A stretch of 64,000 bases of DNA, taken from Ruminococcus sp. Lineage in GTDB: Bacteria > Bacillota > Clostridia > Oscillospirales > Ruminococcaceae. This document shows, piece by piece, positions 24,724 through 32,709 of the stretch. The notes below the pieces were generated by a model. It did not search any database, was not told the DNA's origin, and saw only the letters and a program-made list of their open reading frames with translations. The position numbers and the translations under genes are program-made. The stretch lies in assembly GCA_017472145.1 (NCBI GenBank), contig JAFUQX010000070.1, positions 1-64,000 on the forward strand, given 5' to 3'. Position 1 is the stretch's first letter. Each line of letters begins with the position of its first letter.

Positions 24724-25830
24724 ATGAAGGATATCTATAGAAATCTCGCGGTCATCTGTGTTATGGCTGCACTTCTGGCCGGGCTGTCTCTGTGGAGCTG
24801 GCTCAGAGAGCCGGATGCCTATTCTTCCGGTGAGCGCCGGCTTCTTGCCCAATTTCCGGAGTGGAGTGTACAGTCCCTCGCAGACGGCCGCTTTATGGAG
24901 GATTTTGAGGAGTATGCCGCTGACCAGTTTCCGCTGAGGGAGCAGTTCCGGGCGCTGAAGGCCTTTTCCTCCATGAAGGTGTTCCGGCAGCTGGACAATG
25001 ACGGTCTGTATGAATACGGCGGACACCTCTCCAGAATGGATACGACGCTCAATGAGCCGATGCTGGAGCATGCAGCAGAGCGGTTTCAGTATCTGTATGA
25101 TGCATATCTTTCCGGCGGTGAAATGAACCTTTATTTCTCCATTATACCGGATAAGAACAATTATCTTGCGGAGGAAAGCGGCCGGCTCTCACTGGATTAT
25201 GAGCAGCTTGTGGAAACCATGCGTGAAAAGACAGGCTATATGACCTATATCGATGTGTCCGGACTGCTGGAGGCCGATGACTACTACCGGACAGACACCC
25301 ATTGGAAGCAGGAGAAGATTCTGGATGTGGCAGAAGCATTGGCCGGGGTGATGGGAGCGGAAGCCGGAGGAGAATATACGGTAAATGAGCTGGATATTCC
25401 GTTTTACGGCGTATACAGCGGACAGGCCGCCTGGGAGACAGAGCCGGATATCATCCGCTATCTGACGAGTGCAGCCCTTGATGAATGTATTGTCACCAGT
25501 TACAGTACAGGAGCTGCACAGGAATCGGTGCTCTATAACCGGGAGAAGGCCGGGGGAAAGGACCCTTATGAATTCTTTCTCTCCGGCTCTGAGCCGCTGC
25601 TGACCATTGAAAATCCGCTGGCTGAGACAGACCGGGAGCTGATCTTGTTCCGAGATTCCTTCGGGAGCAGTCTTGCGCCCCTTCTGGTTGAAGGCTATGC
25701 AAAGATCACGCTGGTGGACATCCGGTATGTGCAGAGCAGTATGCTGGGAAGCTTCATTCGGTTTGAGGATCAGGATGTGCTGTTTCTTTACAGTGATACG
25801 CTTCTCAACAACAGTCTTGCGTTGAGATAA
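24724..25830 (+). CDS. DHHW/AlgJ-like SGNH acetyltransferase-type protein
   Basis: The 368-residue protein starts at ATG 24724 after GGGAGGGG. It has one N-terminal membrane anchor (about 8-27) and an extracellular SGNH-like domain with the family motif DTHW (191-194) and the serine block LFRDSFGSS (Asp311, Ser312). With AlgI-type MBOAT partners such proteins complete acetyl transfer to a polysaccharide outside the membrane. Order and spacing support one operon with 23309. The acceptor polysaccharide is not evident here. Confidence 0.9.
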   Translation: MKDIYRNLAVICVMAALLAGLSLWSWLREPDAYSSGERRLLAQFPEWSVQSLADGRFMEDFEEYAADQFPLREQFRALKAFSSMKVFRQLDNDGLYEYGGHLSRMDTTLNEPMLEHAAERFQYLYDAYLSGGEMNLYFSIIPDKNNYLAEESGRLSLDYEQLVETMREKTGYMTYIDVSGLLEADDYYRTDTHWKQEKILDVAEALAGVMGAEAGGEYTVNELDIPFYGVYSGQAAWETEPDIIRYLTSAALDECIVTSYSTGAAQESVLYNREKAGGKDPYEFFLSGSEPLLTIENPLAETDRELILFRDSFGSSLAPLLVEGYAKITLVDIRYVQSSMLGSFIRFEDQDVLFLYSDTLLNNSLALR

Positions 25831-25872
25831 GGAGTGGAAAAGCATCACAGCCGTCTGGCACAGAGCGAAAAA

Positions 25873-25903
25873 GAGTGCCTGTACAGCAATTGTACAGGCA
25901 CTC
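25873..25903. terminator. Terminator of the MBOAT/DHHW operon
   Basis: A perfect 13-bp stem (25873-25885/25891-25903, loop GCAAT). Immediately after it a MITE-like copy starts, so the plus-strand T-run is missing. The AAAAA before it would serve the minus strand. Confidence 0.75.
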
Positions 25904-26157
25904 AGCTTGTCGAAAAACCTCTGAAAGCCTCCCCTTAGTAAGGGGAGGTGGCTGAGCGCAGCGAAGTCGGAGGGGATTGCAAAGCGTGAAAAAAGTTTGA
26001 GTTTATGCGTTTTTTACAATCCCCTCAGTCGTCACTTCGTGCCGACAGGCTCCACGAGCCGGTCCCCTTTGTCCTTCGGACATTTCCCCGCACTGCGGGG
26101 ATCACCCCTTACTAAGGGGAGCCTTGTGCGGGAAATTCGACTTTTTCTACAGCCTGA
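25904..26157. mobile_element. MITE-like repeat, copy 2
   Basis: The 254-bp element starts with AGCTTGTCGAAAAACCT directly after the terminator stem and ends with TTTTTCTACAGCCTGA. Compared with copy 1 it has an extra inner palindrome block (GTCCCCTTTGTCCTTCGGAC). No ORF is encoded. The palindrome AACGTCCCGGTGGGACGTT follows at 26158-26176 and resembles a block in copy 4. No gene is seen in 25831-26212. Confidence 0.8.
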
Positions 26158-26212
26158 AACGTCCCGGTGGGACGTTTTCAACGCAGTTATTCTTGAGCAG
26201 CACATGAATCAT

Positions 26213-26539
26213 TTATTTTTGGATAAGGGCTTTTACAATAGAAGCGATATTATCGAATTGTGTATCATCAAGCAATTTCAGGTCATCGATCAGCGCATTG
26301 ACTTTCTCCGGATTTTTTGAATTGGTATCGAAAAAATCCTTGGGTGAAATATTCAGGTATTCGCAGATGTAAAAGAAGCAGGCCATGGAAGGCATAGCCT
26401 TCCCATTTTCAATATTATTGATATAGCCTGGGTTCTGTCCGAGAGAAAGGCTCATATCACGGGCCGAGACACCCTTTTTCATTCTCAGCTGAGTCAGTCT
26501 TTCAGCAAATTTTTCTTCCCAATCCGTAATACTCACCAC
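26213..26539 (-). CDS. XRE-family HTH regulator
   Basis: The 108-residue protein has an N-terminal XRE helix-turn-helix (about 10-65: LTQLRMKKGVSARDMSLSLG...PGYINNIENG) and a short helical C-terminus. It is a paralogue of the protein at 27108. The flanking DNA before the two genes is nearly the same, but the codon that is ATG there is ACG here. Translation must use GTG 26539 or 26536, or ACG. It may bind its own and its neighbours' promoters. Target and ligand are unknown. Confidence 0.8.
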   Translation of the reverse strand: MVSITDWEEKFAERLTQLRMKKGVSARDMSLSLGQNPGYINNIENGKAMPSMACFFYICEYLNISPKDFFDTNSKNPEKVNALIDDLKLLDDTQFDNIASIVKALIQK

Positions 26540-26571
26540 TATTCTTATGTCTAATTGTACATCTTCTTTTT

Positions 26572-26880
26572 CTATTTCAGCAAGCGATTGATATGATTCA
26601 GGATCAACAGCAAATCACTGTCATCCAGTTGCTTCAGCCCTTCTAATGCTTTTTGAATCAGTTCCGGATGAGAAATCTTTTCATCGAAAAACTGCGCAGG
26701 CGTAATCTCAAAGTAATCACAGATCGCAAATAGTTCTGTCAGGGGCGGCAGCGATTTTCCTGATGAAATATTGTAGATATAGCCTCGGCTGTGTCCCAGG
26801 TCATAGCTCATCTGGTATTCAGACACGCCCTTTTTGATTCTCAGCTCGGTTATTCTGTTCCTTACAAATTCCTCGTACAT
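26572..26880 (-). CDS. XRE-family HTH regulator
   Basis: The 102-residue protein starts after AGGTGA with nine bases of spacing. An XRE domain spans about residues 6-60 (ITELRIKKGVSEYQMSYDLGH...IYNISSGKSLPPL), followed by a C-terminal helix pair. It is more distant from the two close paralogues around it but has the same length and plan. It lies 32 bp upstream of the 26213 gene on the same strand, so co-transcription is likely. Confidence 0.83.
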   Translation of the reverse strand: MYEEFVRNRITELRIKKGVSEYQMSYDLGHSRGYIYNISSGKSLPPLTELFAICDYFEITPAQFFDEKISHPELIQKALEGLKQLDDSDLLLILNHINRLLK

Positions 26881-27060
26881 ATCTTAAATTCACCTCTATC
26901 TAATGATATAGGATAATTCAAGGAATATACTCAAAAAATATATGTCTTTTTTCTGGAGATGTCCAATTATATATGTTATAATCCGATATAAGACAACTAC
27001 AAGCGAACGAGACAAGCTTAAATCCGGGCAGCAATGAGAAAAAACATGCTACACGCAAAA

Positions 27061-27092
27061 GCGCAGAAGCTGAGAGAAAGCAGCGTCTGCGC
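27061..27092 (-). terminator. Terminator of the XRE gene at 27108
   Basis: GCGCAGA (27061-27067) pairs with TCTGCGC (27086-27092). On the minus strand TTTTGCG follows. An almost identical copy lies at 27670-27701. Confidence 0.7.
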
Positions 27093-27107
27093 AGTTGTAT
27101 GATTTTA

Positions 27108-27416
27108 TTATTTTAAATACTTGATGATCGCTGAGATATTCGTTAATCGTTCCGGGGTGAGTGCTTTCAGGTCTGCAATGATCTCCTTCAGTTTTTCAGG
27201 GTCGTCTGTTTCAGAATCGAAAAATTCATTCGGGGTAACATTCAGATATTCGCAGATGTAGAAGAAAGAGCGCATAGACGGAAGATTGTTCTTGTTTTCA
27301 AGATTATTGATGTATCCAGGGCTTTGGCCAATAGAGAGACTCATATCACGGGCCGAGACACCCTTTTTCATTCTGAGCTGAGTCAGTCTTTCAGCAAATT
27401 TTTCTTCCCAATCCAT
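27108..27416 (-). CDS. XRE-family HTH regulator
   Basis: The 102-residue protein starts at ATG 27416, four bases after GGTGAG; the longer open frame has no better site. The first 60 residues are almost identical to the product of the 26213 gene, while the C-terminal third differs. Recognition-helix residues lie in SARDMSLSIGQSPGYINN. It is a recent duplicate within a five-gene regulator cluster. The DNA target is unknown. Confidence 0.83.
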   Translation of the reverse strand: MDWEEKFAERLTQLRMKKGVSARDMSLSIGQSPGYINNLENKNNLPSMRSFFYICEYLNVTPNEFFDSETDDPEKLKEIIADLKALTPERLTNISAIIKYLK

Positions 27417-27560
27417 AATACTCACCACCATTCTTATGTATAATTGTACATCATACATAAGGAAATTATATCCAGTCTGGCGAGTAATATGTATTGACAT
27501 ATCCTGAAAAACAGGATGTAATATAGTTATATATCAGATTAAACTATCTAGAAGTGTAAA

Positions 27561-27659
27561 ATGAAATCGGCATGCTTCACCGGGCACAGAAATGCTTCGG
27601 ATAATGAACAGGTAGTGAGAGCGCTTGAAAAGATTATCGACAGACAGTCATACAGCTAA
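27561..27659 (+). pseudogene. Truncated copy of the SLOG-family gene
   Basis: A 32-codon frame beginning MKSACFTGHRNASDNEQV matches the first about 27 residues of the intact gene at 28602, then ends at an early TAA after unrelated residues. The remaining 130 residues of the family are absent. It stands next to a duplicated XRE terminator, so the fragment was probably carried in with a local duplication. Confidence 0.75.
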
Positions 27660-27669
27660 TGCGCAAAAA

Positions 27670-27701
27670 GCGCAGAAGCTGAGAGAAAGCAGCATCTGCG
27701 C
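27670..27701 (-). terminator. Terminator of the XRE gene at 27712
   Basis: GCGCAGA (27670-27676) and TCTGCGC (27695-27701), followed on the minus strand by TTTTTGCGC. Nearly the same sequence as 27061-27092. Confidence 0.7.
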
Positions 27702-27711
27702 AGGTGTACCA

Positions 27712-28038
27712 TTATTTTAAATCGAATTTCCTCAGTCCATCGATCTGATGATGGATGTACTTTTTCTGTTTTTCGGACAGGCTGTTGTACTCTTCGATAA
27801 AGGCCGGGCGGTTATCGGTCCGGAGTTTGCCGGTGAGAATATAATCGATGGAGAGATTCAGAATCTCACTAAGCTGTACAAGAATTTCGATAGACATGCC
27901 GACATGACCGTTTTCGATACGGCTGTAGTGATTCTGAGAAATATCGATTTTTTCGTAAATCTCCTGTTGAGTCAGGCCCAGTGCTTTTCTCTGTTCTTTC
28001 AGACGAATACCGATTGCTGTCAAATCAAGCTGTGTCAT
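27712..28038 (-). CDS. XRE-family HTH regulator
   Basis: The 108-residue protein starts at ATG 28038 after GAGAGGTGA. An upstream in-frame ATG (28062) is part of a -10 box TATAAT (28066-28061) and cannot be used. A canonical XRE domain (about 8-65: LKEQRKALGLTQQEIYEKIDISQNHYSRIENG) is followed by a short basic C-terminus. It belongs to the SinR/immunity-repressor type. Its promoter lies next to TTATGTGATGG, similar to the palindrome at 28535. Confidence 0.87.
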   Translation of the reverse strand: MTQLDLTAIGIRLKEQRKALGLTQQEIYEKIDISQNHYSRIENGHVGMSIEILVQLSEILNLSIDYILTGKLRTDNRPAFIEEYNSLSEKQKKYIHHQIDGLRKFDLK

Positions 28039-28185
28039 ATCATCACCTCTCACATAATCCATTATACCTTCTATTACTCGAAAATTTAATAAACTGAAAC
28101 ATTATGTTGTTTATAAATATTATGTGATGGATTATAATAGTGTATGCAGGTGATCGCGATGAGTCAGAACAAGCGAAAAATAAAG

Positions 28186-28213
28186 ACTGCTGCAATTGAA
28201 TTCCTGCAGCAGT
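28186..28213 (-). terminator. Terminator of the XRE gene at 28227
   Basis: ACTGCTGCA (28186-28194) pairs with TGCAGCAGT (28205-28213); minus-strand CTTTATTTTT follows. Confidence 0.8.
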
Positions 28214-28226
28214 CTCTGAAATGTGT

Positions 28227-28460
28227 TTAATCGTCGTTTTTTAGAAATTTATATGGCGGAATGCCTAAGGCCTCTGCAATATCAAATAATGTATCCAATG
28301 AAACAGCACGGTCTACATTCGGTGCTTCCACTGCACCGATAAAAGCAGCATTTTTGTCAATCTTCTCAGCCAGCTGTTCCTGTGTCAAGCCCTTCAGCTT
28401 GCGGTAGTAGCTGATCTTTAGTCCCAGTTTCCGATATCGCTCCAAATGCTGCTGTTTCAT
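28227..28460 (-). CDS. Small XRE-family HTH regulator
   Basis: The 77-residue protein starts at ATG 28460, four bases after GGAAGGTG; an open frame continues upstream across its promoter. It is a bare XRE domain (LGLKISYYRKLKGLTQEQLAEKIDKNAAFIGAVE) with no effector domain. It is divergent from the SLOG gene and the two promoters overlap, so it likely represses both. The palindrome at 28535-28549 is a candidate site. Confidence 0.87.
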   Translation of the reverse strand: MKQQHLERYRKLGLKISYYRKLKGLTQEQLAEKIDKNAAFIGAVEAPNVDRAVSLDTLFDIAEALGIPPYKFLKNDD

Positions 28461-28484
28461 AGTACACCTTCCCTCTTTGTTTAA

Positions 28485-28513
28485 ATTATAACAGATACGA
28501 TTGGCATTTTGAA
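28485..28513 (-). promoter_or_regulatory. Promoter of the small XRE gene
   Basis: Minus-strand TTCAAA (28513-28508), 17 bp, TATAAT (28490-28485). It overlaps the divergent SLOG promoter. Confidence 0.55.
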
Positions 28514-28529
28514 TTGAATGGTATATAAT
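28501..28529 (+). promoter_or_regulatory. Promoter of the SLOG gene
   Basis: TTGGCA (28501-28506), 17 bp, TATAAT (28524-28529). Confidence 0.75.
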
Positions 28530-28534
28530 ATATA

Positions 28535-28549
28535 TTATGTGACACATAA
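28535..28549. promoter_or_regulatory. 15-bp palindrome at the SLOG gene start site, possible operator
   Basis: TTATGTG-A-CACATAA is a perfect dyad at about +1 to +15 of the SLOG transcript, a position that would block RNA polymerase if bound. Confidence 0.55.
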
Positions 28550-28601
28550 AGAAAATTGCATTAAAAGCAATTTATCCGAATAGAAAGGATTTGTGAGATC
28601 T

Positions 28602-28996
28602 ATGAAATCAGCATGCTTTACCGGACACAGGAACGCTCCGGATGACAAACAGGTCGCAAAGACACTTGAAAAGATCATCGTTCAGCTGATCGAGGAGGGC
28701 GTCACGCATTTCTATGCAGGCAATGCAAGAGGCTGGGACTATATCTGCGAACGTACGGTGATGCTGATGCGGAACAGAACCTATGACCAGATCCGCCTGC
28801 ATCTCCTGCTGCCCTGCTCGGAGGAGGAGCAGATGAGACGCTGGAAGCAGGACGACAAGAAACGCGCCTATATGATGATGAAGGCCGCCGACTGTGTGGA
28901 GCTGCTTTCCAATGAATATTACGACGGCTGCATGAAGGTGCGCAATCAGGAACTGGTGGACCGCTCCGATGTCTGCATCTGTTACTACAACGAAAG
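28602..28996 (+). other. SLOG core span within the gene below
   Basis: Residues 1-130 of the next entry hold the nucleotide-binding SLOG pattern: CFTGHR near the N-terminus, FYAGNARGWD after the first helix and SNEYYDG later. Confidence 0.5.
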
Positions 28997-29090
28997 ACGA
29001 TTTATCAGCGGAACAGGTCAGACGGTACGCATGGCGCAGAAAAAGGGGATCCCCGTCATCAATGTCCGGGATCTTACAAATGAACAGTGA
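28602..29090 (+). CDS. SLOG-family (DUF1273/YspA-like) protein
   Basis: The 162-residue protein starts at ATG 28602; AAAGGA is 12 bases away, so GTG 28593 remains possible. The Rossmann-like SLOG fold is indicated by the first-strand motif ACFTGHR, the glycine-rich FYAGNARGWD loop and a C-terminal TGQTVRMAQKKGIPVINV strand-helix-strand. SLOG proteins bind nucleotide-derived ligands and some serve in anti-phage signalling. This branch (YpsA/DUF1273) has no settled function. It is flanked by five XRE regulators and a truncated copy of itself. It has its own promoter and terminator. Confidence 0.82.
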   Translation: MKSACFTGHRNAPDDKQVAKTLEKIIVQLIEEGVTHFYAGNARGWDYICERTVMLMRNRTYDQIRLHLLLPCSEEEQMRRWKQDDKKRAYMMMKAADCVELLSNEYYDGCMKVRNQELVDRSDVCICYYNERRFISGTGQTVRMAQKKGIPVINVRDLTNEQ

Positions 29091-29093
29091 TTC

Positions 29094-29138
29094 AGCGGAA
29101 ATGTCAGTGCGGAAAGACGCAGGGCATTTCCGCTTTCT
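29094..29138 (+). terminator. Terminator of the SLOG gene
   Basis: AGCGGAAATG (29094-29103) pairs with CATTTCCGCT (29125-29134), then TTCTTAT. Confidence 0.8.
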
Positions 29139-29160
29139 TATGCAATGTTAAATTTGAAAA

Positions 29161-29205
29161 AAATTGCAATATATAGTTGCAATTTCATTGAAAATGTGGT
29201 ACAAT
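29161..29205 (+). promoter_or_regulatory. speD promoter with overlapping inverted repeat
   Basis: TTGCAA (29177-29182), 17 bp, TACAAT (29200-29205). AAATTGCAA (29161-29169) and TTGCAATTT (29177-29185) form a perfect dyad whose right arm contains the -35, a good position for a repressor. Confidence 0.7.
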
Positions 29206-29270
29206 ATATCCTTGTGACGGTGCGCTGTAGTAGCATGCTGAAACAGACAGAATTTGATTGAAAGGCTGTG

Positions 29271-30086
29271 ATGATCGGGTTGGAAAAAAAGCTGGCTTTG
29301 TACGGGTACAACAATCTTACGAAGGCGCTGAGCTTTAACATTTTTGACGTCTGTTACGCAAAGTCGGAACGGGAAAAACAAGACTACATCCGCTATATTG
29401 ATGAGCAGTATAATTCGGAGCGTCTGACCAGAATTCTCTGCGATGTTACGGAGATGATCGGCGCTACGGTGCTGAATATCTCCAAGCAGGACTATGAGCC
29501 GCAGGGAGCCTCTGTAAATGTGCTGATCGCCGAGGGCGATGTGGCCCCGGAGCATATGGACAGCTCCTGCAATCAGGGGGCGGCCTTCCTGCCGAACCGC
29601 CGGGATGTCCACGCACATCTCGACAAGAGTCATGTTACAGTACATACCTTTCCGGAGAGCCACCCGGAAAATGAGGTCACCACGTTCCGTGTGGATATTG
29701 ACGTTGCAACCTGCGGAGAAATTTCTCCTCTGAATACACTGGACTACCTGATCCGCAGCTTTGATTCAGATATTATTACCATCGATTACCGTGTGAGAGG
29801 CTTTACACGGGATGTGGGCGGAAAAAAGCTCTTTATCGACCATAAGATCACATCTATACAGGACTATATCAGTGATGATATCCTGATGCGCTATGATGCA
29901 GTGGATATGAACGTTTACCAGTCCAATCTCTTTCATACACGCATGCTGGTGAAGGAGCTGCATCTTCAGGACTATCTGTTCAAGACCGATGCCTATGAGC
30001 TGAACCCCAGAGTCCGCCTGGATATTACAGACCGTCTGCGCCGGGAGATGATCGAGATCTTCAGCGGACGGAATATCTATGAGTAA
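29271..30086 (+). CDS. speD: S-adenosylmethionine decarboxylase proenzyme
   Basis: The 271-residue protein is of the longer Escherichia coli SpeD type. The self-cleavage site is KSHVTVHTFPE, with Ser120 becoming the pyruvoyl cofactor after cleavage following Lys119. ATG 29271 is used (five bases after AAAGG); GTG 29268 precedes it directly. It makes decarboxylated S-adenosylmethionine, the aminopropyl donor for SpeE encoded two genes downstream. First gene of the polyamine operon. Confidence 0.95.
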   Translation: MIGLEKKLALYGYNNLTKALSFNIFDVCYAKSEREKQDYIRYIDEQYNSERLTRILCDVTEMIGATVLNISKQDYEPQGASVNVLIAEGDVAPEHMDSSCNQGAAFLPNRRDVHAHLDKSHVTVHTFPESHPENEVTTFRVDIDVATCGEISPLNTLDYLIRSFDSDIITIDYRVRGFTRDVGGKKLFIDHKITSIQDYISDDILMRYDAVDMNVYQSNLFHTRMLVKELHLQDYLFKTDAYELNPRVRLDITDRLRREMIEIFSGRNIYE

Positions 30087-30098
30087 GGAGGCGTCGGT

Positions 30099-31550
30099 AT
30101 GAATCGGAAACATACCCAGGCCGATGCACCGCTTCTGGAGGCCATGCAGGAGCACCGCCTGAACCGGGTGGTCCGCTTTGATGTGCCCGGCCACAAGGGC
30201 GGACGGGGCAATCAGGAGCTGGCCGATTTCCTGGGAGAAGCCTGTGTGCGCATGGATGTAAACTCCATGAAGAATCTTGACAACCTGTGCCATCCGGTGT
30301 CTGTGATAAAGGATGCACAGCTGCTGGCCGCCGGGGCCTTTGGAGCGGAGAATGCCTTCTTTATTGTGGGCGGTGCAACAGCGGCCTCTCAGGCGATGAT
30401 CCTCACGGCCTGCAAAGCCGGCGAGAAGCTCATCATGCCCCGGAATGTCCACCGCAGCGCCATCAATGCCCTGGTGCTCAACGGGGCCATCCCTGTATAT
30501 GTAGACCCGGATGAGAACAAGGAGCTGGGCATTCCTCTTGGGATGTCCTATGAAGCCGTAGAGCAGTCCATCCTCCGGAATCCCGACGCAAAGGCTGTGC
30601 TGGTGAATAACCCCACCTACTACGGGATCTGTGCTGATATAAAGCGGCTGGCCGAGCTGGCCCATGCCCATGGCATGCTGCTGCTGGCCGATGAGGCCCA
30701 CGGTACGCATTTCTATTTCGGGGAGGATCTGCCTATGTCCGCTATGGCGGCCGGAGCGGATATGGCTTCTGTCAGCATCCACAAGACCGGCGGCTCTTTG
30801 ACTCAGAGTGCGATGCTTCTCTGTGGAAATACAGTCAATGCCGACCGGGTGCGGCAGATCATCAATCTGACCCAGACCACCAGCGCATCCTATCTGCTGA
30901 TGGTTTCTCTTGATCTGGCAAGAAGGAATCTGGCCCTGAACGGCAGAGAGATGTTCCGGAAAACCGTGGAGTTCACAAGCTATGCAAGAGAGGAGATCAA
31001 CCGCATCGGCGGATACTACGCCTATGGCGAGGAGCTGTGCAATGGCCGTTCTTTCTATGCCTTTGACCGGACGAAGCTGTCCATTCACACAAGAAATACA
31101 GGCCTTGCCGGAATCGAGGTCTATGATCTCCTCCGGGATGAGTACGGCATTCAGATCGAATTTGGTGACATCGGCAACATTCTGGCCATTGTAACCGCCG
31201 GAGACCGTGCGCTGGAGATAGAACGGCTGATCTCTGCTTTGTCTGAGATCAAGCGGATCTATGGCGGTGATCCCACAGGCATGCTGAACAGTGAATATAT
31301 CACACCGGATGTAGCCCTTCCGCCCCAGCAGGCCTTCTATGCAGAGCAGACGGCGGTCTCTCTCCGTGAGAGCATCGGCCGGATCTGCTGTGAATTTGTC
31401 ATGTGCTATCCGCCGGGGATCCCCATTCTTGCACCGGGCGAGCGGATCACAGAGGATATCATTGATTATATCTGTTATGCCAAGGAAAAGGGCTGCTCCC
31501 TGACCGGCCCGCAGGATATGAAGCTGGAGACTCTGCGTGTGGTGCAGTAG
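30099..31550 (+). CDS. Orn/Lys/Arg decarboxylase, group III PLP enzyme
   Basis: The 483-residue protein follows speD by 12 bp after GGAGG. It is an aminotransferase-fold decarboxylase of the short SpeA/Cad type: VPGHKGG near the N-terminus, PLP-binding Lys229 in SIHKTGGSLTQ, the Asp in LLLADEAHG that holds the pyridine nitrogen, and a C-terminal domain with CYPPGIPILAPGE. Arginine is the likely substrate in a speD/speE operon (giving agmatine), but lysine or ornithine cannot be excluded. No agmatine-processing gene is present in the window. Confidence 0.92.
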   Translation: MNRKHTQADAPLLEAMQEHRLNRVVRFDVPGHKGGRGNQELADFLGEACVRMDVNSMKNLDNLCHPVSVIKDAQLLAAGAFGAENAFFIVGGATAASQAMILTACKAGEKLIMPRNVHRSAINALVLNGAIPVYVDPDENKELGIPLGMSYEAVEQSILRNPDAKAVLVNNPTYYGICADIKRLAELAHAHGMLLLADEAHGTHFYFGEDLPMSAMAAGADMASVSIHKTGGSLTQSAMLLCGNTVNADRVRQIINLTQTTSASYLLMVSLDLARRNLALNGREMFRKTVEFTSYAREEINRIGGYYAYGEELCNGRSFYAFDRTKLSIHTRNTGLAGIEVYDLLRDEYGIQIEFGDIGNILAIVTAGDRALEIERLISALSEIKRIYGGDPTGMLNSEYITPDVALPPQQAFYAEQTAVSLRESIGRICCEFVMCYPPGIPILAPGERITEDIIDYICYAKEKGCSLTGPQDMKLETLRVVQ

Positions 31551-31559
31551 AAAGGATGG

Positions 31560-32438
31560 ATGAGAATGGATATTTGGTATACGGAAAACCATACAGACCA
31601 TGTGCGGATGTCCATCCGCATAGATAAGCAACTGGCCAGCGTGCAGAGTGATTTCCAGCGGATCGATATTTTTGATTCTGTGGAATTCGGGCGTGTGATG
31701 ACGCTGGACGGTCTGCTCATGCTGACAGAGAAGGATGAGTATGTGTTTCATGAGATGATCACGCACATTCCCATGGCCACAAATCCGGAGATCCGGCGGG
31801 TGCTGGTTATCGGAGCCGGAGACGGCGGAACCGTGAGAGAGCTGTGCCGGTATGATACCATTGAGCATATTGACATGGTGGAGATCGACTTTCAGGTGGT
31901 GGAGCTTTCCAGAAAGTATCTGCCTTTTACGGCGTGCAGCCTGGATGACCCCAGAGTTCATATTCACTATCAGGATGGCCTGCGCTTTGTGCGGCGTGTC
32001 CCGGAGGGTGTGTACGATCTGATCATCGTGGATTCCACCGACCCATTCGGTGTGGGAGAGGGACTTTTTACAAAGGAATTTTACGGAAACTGCTACAAGG
32101 CCTTGACAGAGGACGGCATTCTGGTGAATCAGCATGAGAGTACCTTCTATGAGTCCTACAGAAATTCCATGAAGCGGGCTCACAGCCGGATCAAGTCCCT
32201 GTTCCCCATTGCTTTTGTGTATCAGGCACATATTCCCACATATCCATCGGGGCACTGGCTGTTCGGCTTTGCGTCGAAGAAATATGACCCCAGAACGGAT
32301 TTGCAGGCTCACTGGTGGAATCGTCTGGGGCTGAAAACGAAATATTACAATACGATTCTCCATCAGGGCTGCTTTGCCCTTCCGAACAATGTCCGGGATG
32401 CGCTGAGAGAATCGGAGAAGATGAGTGGACATGCATAA
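31560..32438 (+). CDS. speE: Spermidine synthase (polyamine aminopropyltransferase)
   Basis: The 292-residue protein is a Rossmann-fold methyltransferase relative. An N-terminal beta-domain (WYTENHTDHVRMSIRI) is followed by VLVIGAGDGGTVRE, which binds decarboxylated AdoMet. DMVEID and LIIVDSTDPFG are the Asp-rich active-site blocks typical of SpeE. ATG 31560 is used; ATG 31566 is equally possible. It transfers an aminopropyl group to putrescine and works with SpeD. It is the last polyamine gene before the inserted repeat at 32535. Confidence 0.93.
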   Translation: MRMDIWYTENHTDHVRMSIRIDKQLASVQSDFQRIDIFDSVEFGRVMTLDGLLMLTEKDEYVFHEMITHIPMATNPEIRRVLVIGAGDGGTVRELCRYDTIEHIDMVEIDFQVVELSRKYLPFTACSLDDPRVHIHYQDGLRFVRRVPEGVYDLIIVDSTDPFGVGEGLFTKEFYGNCYKALTEDGILVNQHESTFYESYRNSMKRAHSRIKSLFPIAFVYQAHIPTYPSGHWLFGFASKKYDPRTDLQAHWWNRLGLKTKYYNTILHQGCFALPNNVRDALRESEKMSGHA

Positions 32439-32534
32439 TGAGAGGAAAGATGATTTTTGAGCAATAGGTGCTGCATGCTCTCTCGATGGGCGTGGTCGTA
32501 TGTACAGACCATGAAATAACAGAAAAGAAAATAT

Positions 32535-32709
32535 TAGCTTGTCGAAAAACCTTTGAAAGCCTCCTCTTAATAAGGGGAGGTGGCACGCCGAAGGCGTGAC
32601 GGAGGAGATTGTAAGACATGAGAAAACTTACGATTTTGCGTACTTTTTCAATCCCCTAGCTTCCCTTGCTAAGGTGAGACTTATGCGGAAAATTCTTAAA
32701 AACAGACTG
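32535..32709. mobile_element. MITE-like repeat, copy 3, with 11-bp target duplication
   Basis: The 175-bp element starts AGCTTGTCGAAAAACCT at 32536 and ends AAAAACAGACTGA. It is flanked by direct repeats AAAGAAAATAT at 32524-32534 and 32710-32720, a target-site duplication. It separates speE from the saccharopine-dehydrogenase-like gene. No ORF is encoded. The gap 32439-32767 holds nothing else apart from the ribosome site of the next gene. Confidence 0.85.

Noticed and set aside
26213..29090. Restriction-modification or toxin-antitoxin locus
   Set aside because: Only regulators and a SLOG gene are seen; no nuclease, methylase or toxin domain could be identified.
29766..32432. 888-codon ORF antisense to speD, the decarboxylase and speE
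   Set aside because: The plus-strand genes are unmistakable and the antisense frame is open only because of codon bias; its product has no recognisable domain.
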